Assembly (NCBI GenBank): GCA_009838965.1
Contig: VXQP01000104.1
Span: 1-64,000 of the forward strand
Origin: Chloroflexota bacterium
GTDB lineage: Bacteria > Chloroflexota > Dehalococcoidia > Lucifugimonadales > Australimonadaceae
DNA length: 64,000 nt
Direction of reading: 5' to 3'
Below are positions 1 to 8,578 of this stretch, one piece after another. Position 1 is the first letter of the stretch, and every line of letters starts with the position of its first letter. Under the pieces are notes generated by a model. It searched no databases. It was given only the letters and a program-made list of their open reading frames with translations, and had not been told where the DNA came from. The translations under genes were made by a program, and so were the position numbers.

Positions 1-132
1 TTGTGGGGTTGGTGTTTTCATAATTCGTTTATTGTGTGCGTGTTGGGGTTTTGTGGGGGGTTGGTTTTATTTGTATCCGGGCTTTTTTTCTTCTTGGGGG
101 GGGCCCTCGTCGATGGGTGTTGTGTTCTCGCG

Positions 133-1014
133 CTACAGCATGCGCTGCACGATGCGGTCGGCCTGCTCCTCGGTGAGTCCTCCGGTGCGCTTGGCGACGG
201 GCCCGTCGCGCAGGACGGGTTCCAGCGCCGTGAGCGACTCTTTCTCGCTCTCTAGGTGGTAGAACTTACCGATGTAGATCTCGTCTCCCCAGACCATCGC
301 CTTCTCGCAGGCAGCGGCCCAGTCAGTGGCATCGTGGCCCTCGTCCTCCAGCTTCTTGATGCGTTCCTTGAAGAAGTTGTGGGTGTTGTCCAGGTTGAAG
401 GTAACGCACGGGCTGAAGATATCGATAAGGGCGAACCCCTGGTGTTCGATGCCTCCCTTGATGAGCTCGGTCAGGTGCCTTACGTCGCCGGAGTAGCCTC
501 TCGCAACGTAGGTCGCGCCGTTCATGATGGCGGAGGTGATGGGGTTGATGGGGTATTCCACGCTGCCGAACGGGGTGCTCTTGGTCTTCTGCCCCACCCT
601 GCTGGTCGGGGAAACCTGACCGGTGGTGAGGCCGTAGATCTGGTTGTTCATCACCACGTAGGTGAGGTCCACGTTGCGGCGGGCGGTGTGGGTGAAGTGG
701 TTGCCGCCGATGCCGTAGCCGTCGCCGTCGCCGCCGGTGGCGATGACGGTAAGTTCGTGGTTGGCCATCTTCACCCCCGTGGCGAACGCGAGTGAGCGTC
801 CATGGAGCGTGTGCGCCCCGTAGGTGTTGATGTAGCCCGGCAGGTTGGACGAACAGCCGATGCCGCTGACCGTCACGATCTCGTGCGGGCGCAGGCCAAG
901 CTCGGCGGCTGCGCGCTGCAGGCTGTTCAACACGCCGAAGTCACCGCAACCCGGGCACCAGTCAGGGTCGATCTTGCCCTTGAAGTCACGTGCTGTCAGT
1001 TGAATGGTGGTCAT
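133..1014 (-). CDS. korB: 2-oxoacid:ferredoxin oxidoreductase, beta subunit
   Basis: Translation MTTIQLTARDFKGKIDPDWCPGCGDFGVLN...GIGCSSNLPGYINTYGAHTLHGRSLAFATGVKMAN...GGDGDGYGIGGNHF; TPP-binding beta-subunit signature; start trimmed to the internal ATG. Confidence 0.93.
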   Translation of the reverse strand: MTTIQLTARDFKGKIDPDWCPGCGDFGVLNSLQRAAAELGLRPHEIVTVSGIGCSSNLPGYINTYGAHTLHGRSLAFATGVKMANHELTVIATGGDGDGYGIGGNHFTHTARRNVDLTYVVMNNQIYGLTTGQVSPTSRVGQKTKSTPFGSVEYPINPITSAIMNGATYVARGYSGDVRHLTELIKGGIEHQGFALIDIFSPCVTFNLDNTHNFFKERIKKLEDEGHDATDWAAACEKAMVWGDEIYIGKFYHLESEKESLTALEPVLRDGPVAKRTGGLTEEQADRIVQRML

Positions 1015-1030
1015 GGTGTCTTCTCCTTGG

Positions 1031-2815
1031 TTAGACGATGACTTCCTGGTAGGGGACGAAGACGCCGCCATCCCTGCCGAGCAGGTCTGCGACGCCGTCT
1101 GCTATGTGGTGAGGAGCGAACGGCTCACCGTCGTACTTGCGGATGTGGCCGTAGGCGCTCAGCCCCGTCTCGCTTCGCATGTAGCGGGCGAACTGGCCGG
1201 AGTAGTTGTTCTCTACGATGATGAACCTGTTGGCGCTCGTGAGGGCTGCCGTGATCTCGTCCGCGTGCAGGGGGATGAGCCATTTGACCGCCAGTTGGTT
1301 CGCAGTGATGCCGCGGTCCGCGAGCTGCTCGATAGCCTCCTGGATGACGCCCGCGGTGGAGCCCCAGCCGACGAGCGTCACCTCCGCGTTCGCGGGGCCC
1401 TCGATCTCCGGGGGCGCGATGAGGCTGGCCGCAGCCTCGAACTTCCGCGCGCGCTTCTCAACGGACGCGCGGCGGCGGTGCGGGTTCGTGAACTCGTCGG
1501 AGAGCAGCATCGAGTCTTCGTCGTGCTCGTCCGTCGCTACGGTGTGCACGTGCCCCTCGGTCCCCGGCACCGCTCGCGGGGAGACGCCGCTTGGCGTGTC
1601 CTTGTATCGCATGTAGGCGTCTCCGTTGGAGGTGCCTTCCGTGATGAGTTCGCCCCTGTCGATGTCGGGGTGGAAGTTGATGTCCCTTGTATTGATGCTG
1701 TACCTGCCCTCAGAGATGAGCAGGTCGGACAGGATGATGCCGGGGCATTGCAGCTTGTCCGCCAGGTTGAACAGCTCCGGCACGGTGTTGTAGGCGTCGA
1801 GGGCATCCTTCGGACTGACGACGAACCGCTCGAAGTCGCCCTGGCTTGCGCCGAGCGCCTGCCAGAGGTCACCCTGCTCGGTCTTGGTGGGGACGCCGGT
1901 GGACGGCCCTGCACGCTGCACGTTGATGAACACGCAGGGTATCTCCATCATCGCCGCAGCGCCGATCGCCTCGGTCATCAGGGCGAAGCCGCCGCCGGAG
2001 GTCGCGCACATCGCGCGGGCCCCGGTGTGGGCAGCGCCGACGACCATGTTCGCGACGCCGATCTCGTCTTCCACCTGCCGCACCATGATGCCCAGATTCC
2101 GGGCGTTCTGCGCCATCCAGTGAAGCACGCCTGTAGACGGGCTCATCGGGTAGGCCGCGTAGAACTTCACGCCCGCCGCGGCGCCGCCCATCGCGAGCGC
2201 CTCGTTACCGGACCAGACACCCAGCGGCTCGCCGCCTTCGGGCATCGGCATCGGGAACGGGGTGAAGTTCTCCTGCGCGTGCGTGTATCCCGCAAGAGCG
2301 ACCCGCACGTTCTCGTTCACCACGTCCTCGCCCTTGCGGGCGAACTGCTGGGTGATGCTCGCTTCGAGCAGCCCGAAGTCGAGGCCGAGCAGGTGCATCA
2401 TCGCGCCGAGGGCCACGGTGTTCTGGTTCAGTCCGGACCGCTGCGACCCGGTGAGGTCGTTCACCGGCAGCGGGCACAGCTGCACGCCGTCCGCGTAGTC
2501 GCCCGGAGAGATCGTGTCGCTGTTGTAGAGGGCCGCTGCGCCGGAGCCGAGCAACCGCAGGTGCCGGTTCATCGTGTCCTGGTTCAGCGCCAGCAGCATG
2601 TCCAGCTTGTCGCCGTGGCTGCGCACTTCCCTGTCAGAGACGCGCACGGTGAGGAAGATATGCCCTCCTCGGATGATGGACTGGTACGCGTTGTAGGTGG
2701 ACAGGTTCAACCCGCGCCGTACGACGATGCGGGCGAGCGTGTCACCCGGCGTAGCGATACCCTGACCGGCCTCGCCTCCTATCGCCAGGGCGAAGTCAAA
2801 GTTCCCATCGCTCAT
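1031..2815 (-). CDS. korA: 2-oxoacid:acceptor oxidoreductase, alpha (gamma-alpha fused) subunit
   Basis: MSDGNFDFALAIGGEAGQGIATPGDTLARIV...YPMSPSTGVLHWMAQ...EDEIGVANMVVGAAHTGARAMCATSGGGFALMTEA; immediately upstream of korB on the same strand. Confidence 0.93.
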   Translation of the reverse strand: MSDGNFDFALAIGGEAGQGIATPGDTLARIVVRRGLNLSTYNAYQSIIRGGHIFLTVRVSDREVRSHGDKLDMLLALNQDTMNRHLRLLGSGAAALYNSDTISPGDYADGVQLCPLPVNDLTGSQRSGLNQNTVALGAMMHLLGLDFGLLEASITQQFARKGEDVVNENVRVALAGYTHAQENFTPFPMPMPEGGEPLGVWSGNEALAMGGAAAGVKFYAAYPMSPSTGVLHWMAQNARNLGIMVRQVEDEIGVANMVVGAAHTGARAMCATSGGGFALMTEAIGAAAMMEIPCVFINVQRAGPSTGVPTKTEQGDLWQALGASQGDFERFVVSPKDALDAYNTVPELFNLADKLQCPGIILSDLLISEGRYSINTRDINFHPDIDRGELITEGTSNGDAYMRYKDTPSGVSPRAVPGTEGHVHTVATDEHDEDSMLLSDEFTNPHRRRASVEKRARKFEAAASLIAPPEIEGPANAEVTLVGWGSTAGVIQEAIEQLADRGITANQLAVKWLIPLHADEITAALTSANRFIIVENNYSGQFARYMRSETGLSAYGHIRKYDGEPFAPHHIADGVADLLGRDGGVFVPYQEVIV

Positions 2816-2875
2816 AGATCCCTCCACTCGGCCTGTGGGCCGTACTTCTATGTCGGTCTGCCGCCCGCCGCTCCG

Positions 2876-4234
2876 CTATACGGCGGCCAGCGCTGCTTCT
2901 TTCACTGCCTCGGACATGCTGGGATGGACGTTCACCAGCCTCCCGATCTCGACGTCCGTTCCGTCGAGCAGCCGGGCCATGCTCAGTTCGCCCAACAGCT
3001 CCGTTACTTCATGTCCTATCAGATGCGCGCCGAGCAACTCCCCGGTGGACGAGTCGGCCACGATTTTAGCGAATCCCTCCCTGTGTCCAACGGCGAGCGC
3101 CTTCCCGTTCGCGAGGAATGGGAACTTGCCCACCTTTATCGGATAGCCCTGCTCACGCGCCTCCGACTCTGTCAGCCCTATGCTCGCCACCTGCGGGTTG
3201 CAGTAAGTGGCGCGAGGCATGCCTGGGTAGTCTAACGCAGGAGGGTCCAATCCGCCGATGTGCTCTGCCGCGTAGACGCCCTCGGCGTGCGCTACGTGAG
3301 CGAGGGGCAGGCGTCCGTTCACGTCGCCCACCGCATAGACGTTCGCTCCGTTCACACGCAGGCGATCGTCCACCCGGATGAACCCGCGCTCCAGGGTGCC
3401 TCCAGCATTCTCAACGCCGAGCCCGTCCGTGTTCGGGGTTATGCCCGCGGCAACGAGAACGCGGTCCGCTTCGAGCTGGAGCGTCTCGTCCGCTGCAGCG
3501 ACGGTTACCCGCGCAGTGCCGTCCTGCACGGCAACGGCTGTGACCGAAGCGCCGGTAAGGAGGCGTATACCCTGGCTTCCCAGAGCGCGGGACAGCGCCT
3601 GCGATATCTCCTCGTCCTCTTTCGGCAGTATGCGCGGCAGGAACTCGACCAGGGTCACTTGAGCGCCGTAGACGTTGTAGAGGTAAGCGAACTCGATGCC
3701 GGTAGCTCCGCCGCCGACAATCACCACTCGACCGGGGACTTGTTCGTCGACGATGACCTCTCTGTACGTCACCACTACTTCGCCATCTGCGGCCAGGGGC
3801 GGGGGAAGGGCAGGCCGGGCTCCCGTTGCGATGATGATGTTCCGGCAACCGATCCGTTCACCATCCACGGAGAGCTCGCGGGGCCCGGTGATGGTCGCGT
3901 TGCCTTCCACATACGCAACCCCGTCGCGGCGGAAGAGGGAAGCGACGCCCTTGGTGAGGCGCTCCACGACCTTCCGGCTGCGGGCGACGCCGACCGCGTA
4001 GTTCGCCGTGACGTCGCTCACCTCGATGCCGTACTCAGAGGCGTTGCGGACGGTGCTCAACACTTCCGCGTTGCGGAGGAGCGCTTTGGAAGGGATGCAG
4101 CCCAGGTTGAGGCAGATGCCTCCGAGGAACTCGCGTTCGATGCAGACCGTGCTCAGTCCCAATTGGGCGGCTCGAATCGCAGCGGGATATCCACCCGGGC
4201 CCGAACCGATGACCGCAACGTCGTAGTCTGTCAT
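2876..4234 (-). CDS. lpdA: dihydrolipoyl dehydrogenase
   Basis: MTDYDVAVIGSGPGGYPAAIRAAQLG...GGICLNLGCIPSKALL; FAD/NAD motifs and redox disulphide; ATG at 4234 preferred over the longer ORF. Confidence 0.93.
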   Translation of the reverse strand: MTDYDVAVIGSGPGGYPAAIRAAQLGLSTVCIEREFLGGICLNLGCIPSKALLRNAEVLSTVRNASEYGIEVSDVTANYAVGVARSRKVVERLTKGVASLFRRDGVAYVEGNATITGPRELSVDGERIGCRNIIIATGARPALPPPLAADGEVVVTYREVIVDEQVPGRVVIVGGGATGIEFAYLYNVYGAQVTLVEFLPRILPKEDEEISQALSRALGSQGIRLLTGASVTAVAVQDGTARVTVAAADETLQLEADRVLVAAGITPNTDGLGVENAGGTLERGFIRVDDRLRVNGANVYAVGDVNGRLPLAHVAHAEGVYAAEHIGGLDPPALDYPGMPRATYCNPQVASIGLTESEAREQGYPIKVGKFPFLANGKALAVGHREGFAKIVADSSTGELLGAHLIGHEVTELLGELSMARLLDGTDVEIGRLVNVHPSMSEAVKEAALAAV

Positions 4235-4444
4235 AGACGAAATCTTTTGCTCGCGCCGGAATCGTTCCCCTCGCGTGGGGCGCCATGATGAGAGGGAAGG
4301 GGGTCCAGACGGGAGTCTCCGCAGTATATCGGTCTGGACGTACTGCGGCAAATGGAAAAGCAGATCTGGAGAGCCGAACGACCTCGAATACGTCAAGATA
4401 TAGATAATTTCTATAGCTTACGGCTTCAGTTATACGTTTGCTCT

Positions 4445-4707
4445 TTAGTTGGCGGATTCCGCAAACAACGGGAGGCGTGCTGTTCCAGGTACGGCAGGGA
4501 CGACGACGGCGACGCGCATTCCAACAGGCACGCCCCGGGCACGACTTCGACGGTCCCCATCATCCGCAGCCCGGCGTCCATGTCCACCACGACGATGCTG
4601 AAGGGGCGCCGGGCTGCGCCGCTGAGCGGTTCAGCAGCGGGTTGTGCTCGCGTCCGCATGACGCAGGGGCAGGTTAGAACCCCCGCTTCATGCGGACGGC
4701 ACGTGCA
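4445..4707 (-). pseudogene. frameshifted Zn-ribbon/OB-fold (DUF35-like) remnant
   Basis: One frame reads GVLTCPCVMRTRAQPAAEPLSGAARRPFSIVVVDMDAGLRMMGTVEVVP; after the CCCGGGG tract another frame reads RGVPVGMRVAVVVPAVPGTARLPLFAESAN*. Together these resemble a typical OB-fold tail. Confidence 0.5.
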
Positions 4708-5028
4708 TCAGGCTCCCGGAGCCCGGTAGGCCACGTCCTTGCCGATCGCTTCGTCTATCGTCTCCGGCGTCACCAGCACGGTGGTGCTGACGGTGAGTGC
4801 GCCGGCGGCGCCGACGTGCAACGAGACAGCTGCCGCCGCCGCGTCACCGGGAAGGTCAGCGACGATGTACAGATCGTTCTTCCCGAACGCATAGTAGAAC
4901 GACTCCAGCGTGCCGCCGACGCTTTCGATGGCCTCCGCGAGAGCTGCCCGCCGTTGCGTGCCCCCCTCCTTCAGCAGGCCGGTGGTGCCTCCCTGGGTGT
5001 AATCCGCCTCGAACAGGTACTTGCCCAC
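4708..5028 (-). CDS. GYD domain-containing protein
   Basis: VGKYLFEADYTQGGTTGLLKEGGTQRRAALAEAIESVGGTLESFYYAFGKNDLYIVADLPGDAAAAAVSLHVGAAGAL; GTG start with GGAGGAAGTTCC upstream. Confidence 0.85.
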   Translation of the reverse strand: MGKYLFEADYTQGGTTGLLKEGGTQRRAALAEAIESVGGTLESFYYAFGKNDLYIVADLPGDAAAAAVSLHVGAAGALTVSTTVLVTPETIDEAIGKDVAYRAPGA

Positions 5029-5173
5029 GGAACTTCCTCCAACAGGTGATGGTTCATGGTTATCAGCCCCGGTGGAGATGGTCAAGGCGACGGATCGTTA
5101 AGGCTGGGCGTTACGCGCGGAATGACATGCCTGATGCGTCCCAGCACGGCGACCCTCGGACTATAATGGAGGC

Positions 5174-5875
5174 ATGGACGAGCAGGACGTACGCCTCATG
5201 GAGGCCATCGCCAGTACCCGTGTCGTCAGGCCTCCCCAGCAGGGGCTCGCGACGTTCGGGTCGACCTCCGTTCGCTACTACCTGGTGACCGACCCCTCGT
5301 ACCGGGACCTCGACGCCCCTCAGGATGGACACGAGGAATCGGTCGTGCGCGAGGGTGTCGTGCGCGCGGAGCGTCCGCGGGTGGTTACGCCGTACTATCT
5401 GCTGCGCCACGAAGGCTTCGGCGACAACGCCGACCGCTACCTGCAGCGCCTTGCCGAGGAGATAGGGCCGGACCACCCGGGCCTGATGTACCACTACAAG
5501 AACGAGGGCGCAGAGACCGCCGTCGTCTCCGGCACGGTCGAAGAAGTGACGCGCAGGATCGTCGAGCGGCTGGACAAGGAGCGCAAGCCGCTGGAGGCGG
5601 TGATAACCGGCTCCGACGACCTGTGGGACCTTTCGCTGATGAAGTTCATCTACGAGTTCACGACCCAGTCTGCGCAGACGAATGTATCCGAGATGCGCGC
5701 CCAGGGACTGCTTCGCACGGAGGGCGGCGTTCCGATGGAAGCCCATCTGCACATCGAACGGATGCTCGAAGAGGCACGAAGCGGCCAGCGCGAGCCGCGC
5801 GACGTTCACCGGGAGATCGAACGCTGGGACCTGTTCGATGAGTACCAGGACCGCTTCTTTGCCCTCTTCCGGTGA
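5174..5875 (+). CDS. conserved hypothetical protein
   Basis: Complete 233-aa ORF with plausible composition; no recognised domain. Confidence 0.7.
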   Translation: MDEQDVRLMEAIASTRVVRPPQQGLATFGSTSVRYYLVTDPSYRDLDAPQDGHEESVVREGVVRAERPRVVTPYYLLRHEGFGDNADRYLQRLAEEIGPDHPGLMYHYKNEGAETAVVSGTVEEVTRRIVERLDKERKPLEAVITGSDDLWDLSLMKFIYEFTTQSAQTNVSEMRAQGLLRTEGGVPMEAHLHIERMLEEARSGQREPRDVHREIERWDLFDEYQDRFFALFR

Positions 5876-6526
5876 ATGATGAGGCGACGATTCAACCCGA
5901 TAGCAAGGGTCCGGGTTCCCCTCCGTCAGAAGGCTCAAACCCGTACAACGCGCCTTCCGGAACGCCGCTTCCGTCCCGCGCGTTGGAGGTCCCGCCTCAT
6001 CAATCCAAGGCTCACCCGCGGCGCGCGCGGCCGTATCCTGCTGCGCGTCTACTTCTTCCAGGTGGGGCTCGCCGCGGTATCGCTCATGCTGGCCCTCTGG
6101 GCGGCAGACCTCATCACCGGAGATAGCGTTGCCCGTGCTGTTCTCGTCGCCGCCATTGCCTCAACCGCGTTCATCCTCTTCATCGGCCCACGCAGCGTAA
6201 CGGCGCACCCGCGCCACAGCATCGGTGGGCACGCGGTGGCTGTCGTCGCTGCGTCACTGGTCGACTTCTTCGCCGAGTACGTCACCGGGACGCAGTTCAC
6301 CGGCGACTTCTCCCTGCTGTTCGGCTTCTACGCCGCCCTCGCTGTCGGCCTGGCGATGCTGCTGATGGCATTGACCGATACGGAGCACGCACCTGCTGCG
6401 GGTACCGCCCTTGCCATCGTCGCGCACGGTCTGGACTGGGAGCTGGCGGTGTTCCTGATGACGATGGTGCTGCTGCTTGCGGGCGTTCACGCCCTGCTCA
6501 AGGACCGCCTGCACGATTTCTTCTAA
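5876..6526 (+). CDS. putative membrane protein
   Basis: Follows the previous ORF directly; several hydrophobic segments (VYFFQVGLAAVSLMLALWAADLI..., AVLVAAIASTAFILFIG..., FLMTMVLLLAGVHALL). Confidence 0.6.
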   Translation: MMRRRFNPIARVRVPLRQKAQTRTTRLPERRFRPARWRSRLINPRLTRGARGRILLRVYFFQVGLAAVSLMLALWAADLITGDSVARAVLVAAIASTAFILFIGPRSVTAHPRHSIGGHAVAVVAASLVDFFAEYVTGTQFTGDFSLLFGFYAALAVGLAMLLMALTDTEHAPAAGTALAIVAHGLDWELAVFLMTMVLLLAGVHALLKDRLHDFF

Positions 6527-6888
6527 CGGTTGCGGAGGTCTCCCCGGAGTGGCGGCGTGAAATAGGCTGTTGGAGTGGAGAGGCGTCGACGCGCGTCATC
6601 CCAGTCCGGCGGTGCATCGCTGATGAACTCCGCGTAGCAGGAGCCCGGCGCGGCGAACTCCGCAACAACGGCAGCAGCTTCTGCGTGTGGCGCAGAGTGC
6701 ACGAACGCGGTCATCGCCTCGCGGTCTTCCCATATCGTGTAGCTGAAGAACTCGCCCCGCCACCACTTCGCGCGGATGCCCCCGGCGTAGTACCCCGGCG
6801 CCTCGCACGCCTCATGGTAGACGCGCATGGAGAGCCGCATGAACGCGAGGGTCTGGCTGCAGCGCCTGAGCCGCACGTACTCCACCAC
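6523..6888 (-). CDS. DUF3291/monooxygenase-like (dimeric alpha-beta barrel) protein
   Basis: MVEYVRLRRCSQTLAFMRLSMRVYHEACEAPGYYAGGIRAKWWRGEFFSYTIWEDREAMTAFVHSAPH; start uncertain, frame stays open back to the SDR stop. Confidence 0.55.
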   Translation of the reverse strand: MVEYVRLRRCSQTLAFMRLSMRVYHEACEAPGYYAGGIRAKWWRGEFFSYTIWEDREAMTAFVHSAPHAEAAAVVAEFAAPGSCYAEFISDAPPDWDDARRRLSTPTAYFTPPLRGDLRNR

Positions 6889-6948
6889 GTGGATACGCGG
6901 CTTGATCTCATACTCTTCGAACGACTCAACCAGCGCCGCTCTCTCCCG

Positions 6949-7770
6949 CTACGATATGTGTACGCCGCCGTTCACTTCGAGCAGCGCTCCTGTAACGTAG
7001 GTCGAGAGGTCGGAGCAGAGGAAGATGATCGGCCCGACGGCTTCCTCGACGGCCGCGGCGCGCTTCAGCGGTATCACTTCAAGCGCCCTGTTACGTGCGG
7101 CCTCCGGTATGCCTTGCGGCGCTCCGCGCACGAACTCGCTCTGCGACTCCATCGCGCGCGTCATCCGCGTGTCGATGAACCCGAACGCCATCGAGTTCGC
7201 CAGCACGTTGAACATCGCGCCTTCTATAGCGACCGTCCGCGTGAGCCCCGCGATCCCGGCCTTTGCCGCGGAGTAGTTCGCCTGGCCGAGGTTCCCGAAC
7301 CCGGAGAGCGACGAGATGGTCACGATGTGCCGAGCGGGCACGGCCTCGCCGCGCTCTTTCTCCCCTCGTGCGTGTTCCCGCATCACCTTGAACGAGTCGC
7401 GCACGACGCGGAACGTTCCGCCGAGGTGCACGTCGACGATGGCATTGAACTGTTCGTCCGTCATCCGGTGGATCATCCCGTCCCAGAGGAAGCCGGCCGC
7501 CGTTACGACGATGTGCAGCCCGCCGAACCGCTCCACCGCCAGCGACGCCAGCCGCTCGCCGATGTCCGCATCCGTGACGGATGCGGCGAGCCCGACAGCG
7601 GTGCCTCCCGCCTCTCCTATCTGCCGGAGGGTATCGTCCAGTGGGCCTTGATCGAGGTCGTTCGCCACGACGCTTGCGCCCTCTTTCGCCAGCCGCAGGG
7701 CGACGCCCTGCCCGATGCCGCGTCCCGCGCCGGTAACGATCGCCACGCGGCCTGCTATGCCTTCCACCAT
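6949..7770 (-). CDS. SDR family NAD(P)-dependent oxidoreductase
   Basis: GRVAIVTGAGRGIGQGVALRLAKEGA; YSAAKAGIAGLTRTVAIE. Confidence 0.92.
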   Translation of the reverse strand: MVEGIAGRVAIVTGAGRGIGQGVALRLAKEGASVVANDLDQGPLDDTLRQIGEAGGTAVGLAASVTDADIGERLASLAVERFGGLHIVVTAAGFLWDGMIHRMTDEQFNAIVDVHLGGTFRVVRDSFKVMREHARGEKERGEAVPARHIVTISSLSGFGNLGQANYSAAKAGIAGLTRTVAIEGAMFNVLANSMAFGFIDTRMTRAMESQSEFVRGAPQGIPEAARNRALEVIPLKRAAAVEEAVGPIIFLCSDLSTYVTGALLEVNGGVHIS

Positions 7771-7824
7771 GCTCCGTTCTCCCCTCTCGATGCGTCTGTC
7801 GTTCGCGTCATTCTACGCGAGCGG

Positions 7825-8568
7825 TCACGTGGTCGCAGTGCATATCCACAGGTACGCCTCGCTGCCGTTCTCGCTGTGGGGATAGTCGATGCGCTCCGCT
7901 TCGAAACCGGACTCGATGAGCAGCCGTTCCCAGGTGCCGACAGGAAAGAGCCCGGTCGTGTGGCGGTCCACCTCCACCCGCAACGCGCCGTTTTCCTCGA
8001 AGAAGAACACGTAGACCGTCTCGATCTGCGTGTCGCTCGGGTCGGGGTCCCACGAGTACTCGACGAACGTGAGCTCGGCTCCCTCCTTACGCTGCGTTTC
8101 GTGCCATATGCGCGGCGGAGTGAACGTCTCCACGTAATCGTCCGGCGCCATGAGCAGCAGGCCGCCGGGGCGCAGGTGCGCCTTCGCTGTAGTGAGGGCC
8201 GCGCGCAGGTCGTCTTCCGTCGTCATGTAGTCGACGGCGTCATGGATGAGCACGGCGTCGAACGTCTCACTGAGGCGGACGGTCCGCATGTCGCCCACGT
8301 GGTGCGTCACGTCCGGGTTCAGGCGGCGCGAGTGCGCGAGCATCCCTTCGGAGAGGTCCACCGCGGTCGCCTCGAAGCCGTCGGCGATGTGGTGCAGGAG
8401 GTGTCCGCCGCCCGTGCCGAGTTCGAGGATGCGCGCCCTGCCGGGGCCGAGACGCTTGCGGAGCTCGCCTCGCCAGCAGTCGCCCTCGTCCGCGTAGTCC
8501 TCCGGCGGGCTCATCAGCGGCCACAGGTGCGCAAGGTCGGCGTAGAGGCGGTTGGAAGCGGACGTCAT
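7825..8568 (-). CDS. class I SAM-dependent methyltransferase
   Basis: ARILELGTGGGHLLHHIADGFEATAVDLSEGMLAHSRRLNPDVTHHVGDMRTVRL. Confidence 0.9.
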   Translation of the reverse strand: MTSASNRLYADLAHLWPLMSPPEDYADEGDCWRGELRKRLGPGRARILELGTGGGHLLHHIADGFEATAVDLSEGMLAHSRRLNPDVTHHVGDMRTVRLSETFDAVLIHDAVDYMTTEDDLRAALTTAKAHLRPGGLLLMAPDDYVETFTPPRIWHETQRKEGAELTFVEYSWDPDPSDTQIETVYVFFFEENGALRVEVDRHTTGLFPVGTWERLLIESGFEAERIDYPHSENGSEAYLWICTATT

Positions 8569-8578
8569 CGCTGGCTCG

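Noticed and set aside
1004-3235. 743-aa plus-strand ORF
   Set aside because: Antisense to korA and lpdA, with Arg/Val/His-rich composition and no domain pattern.
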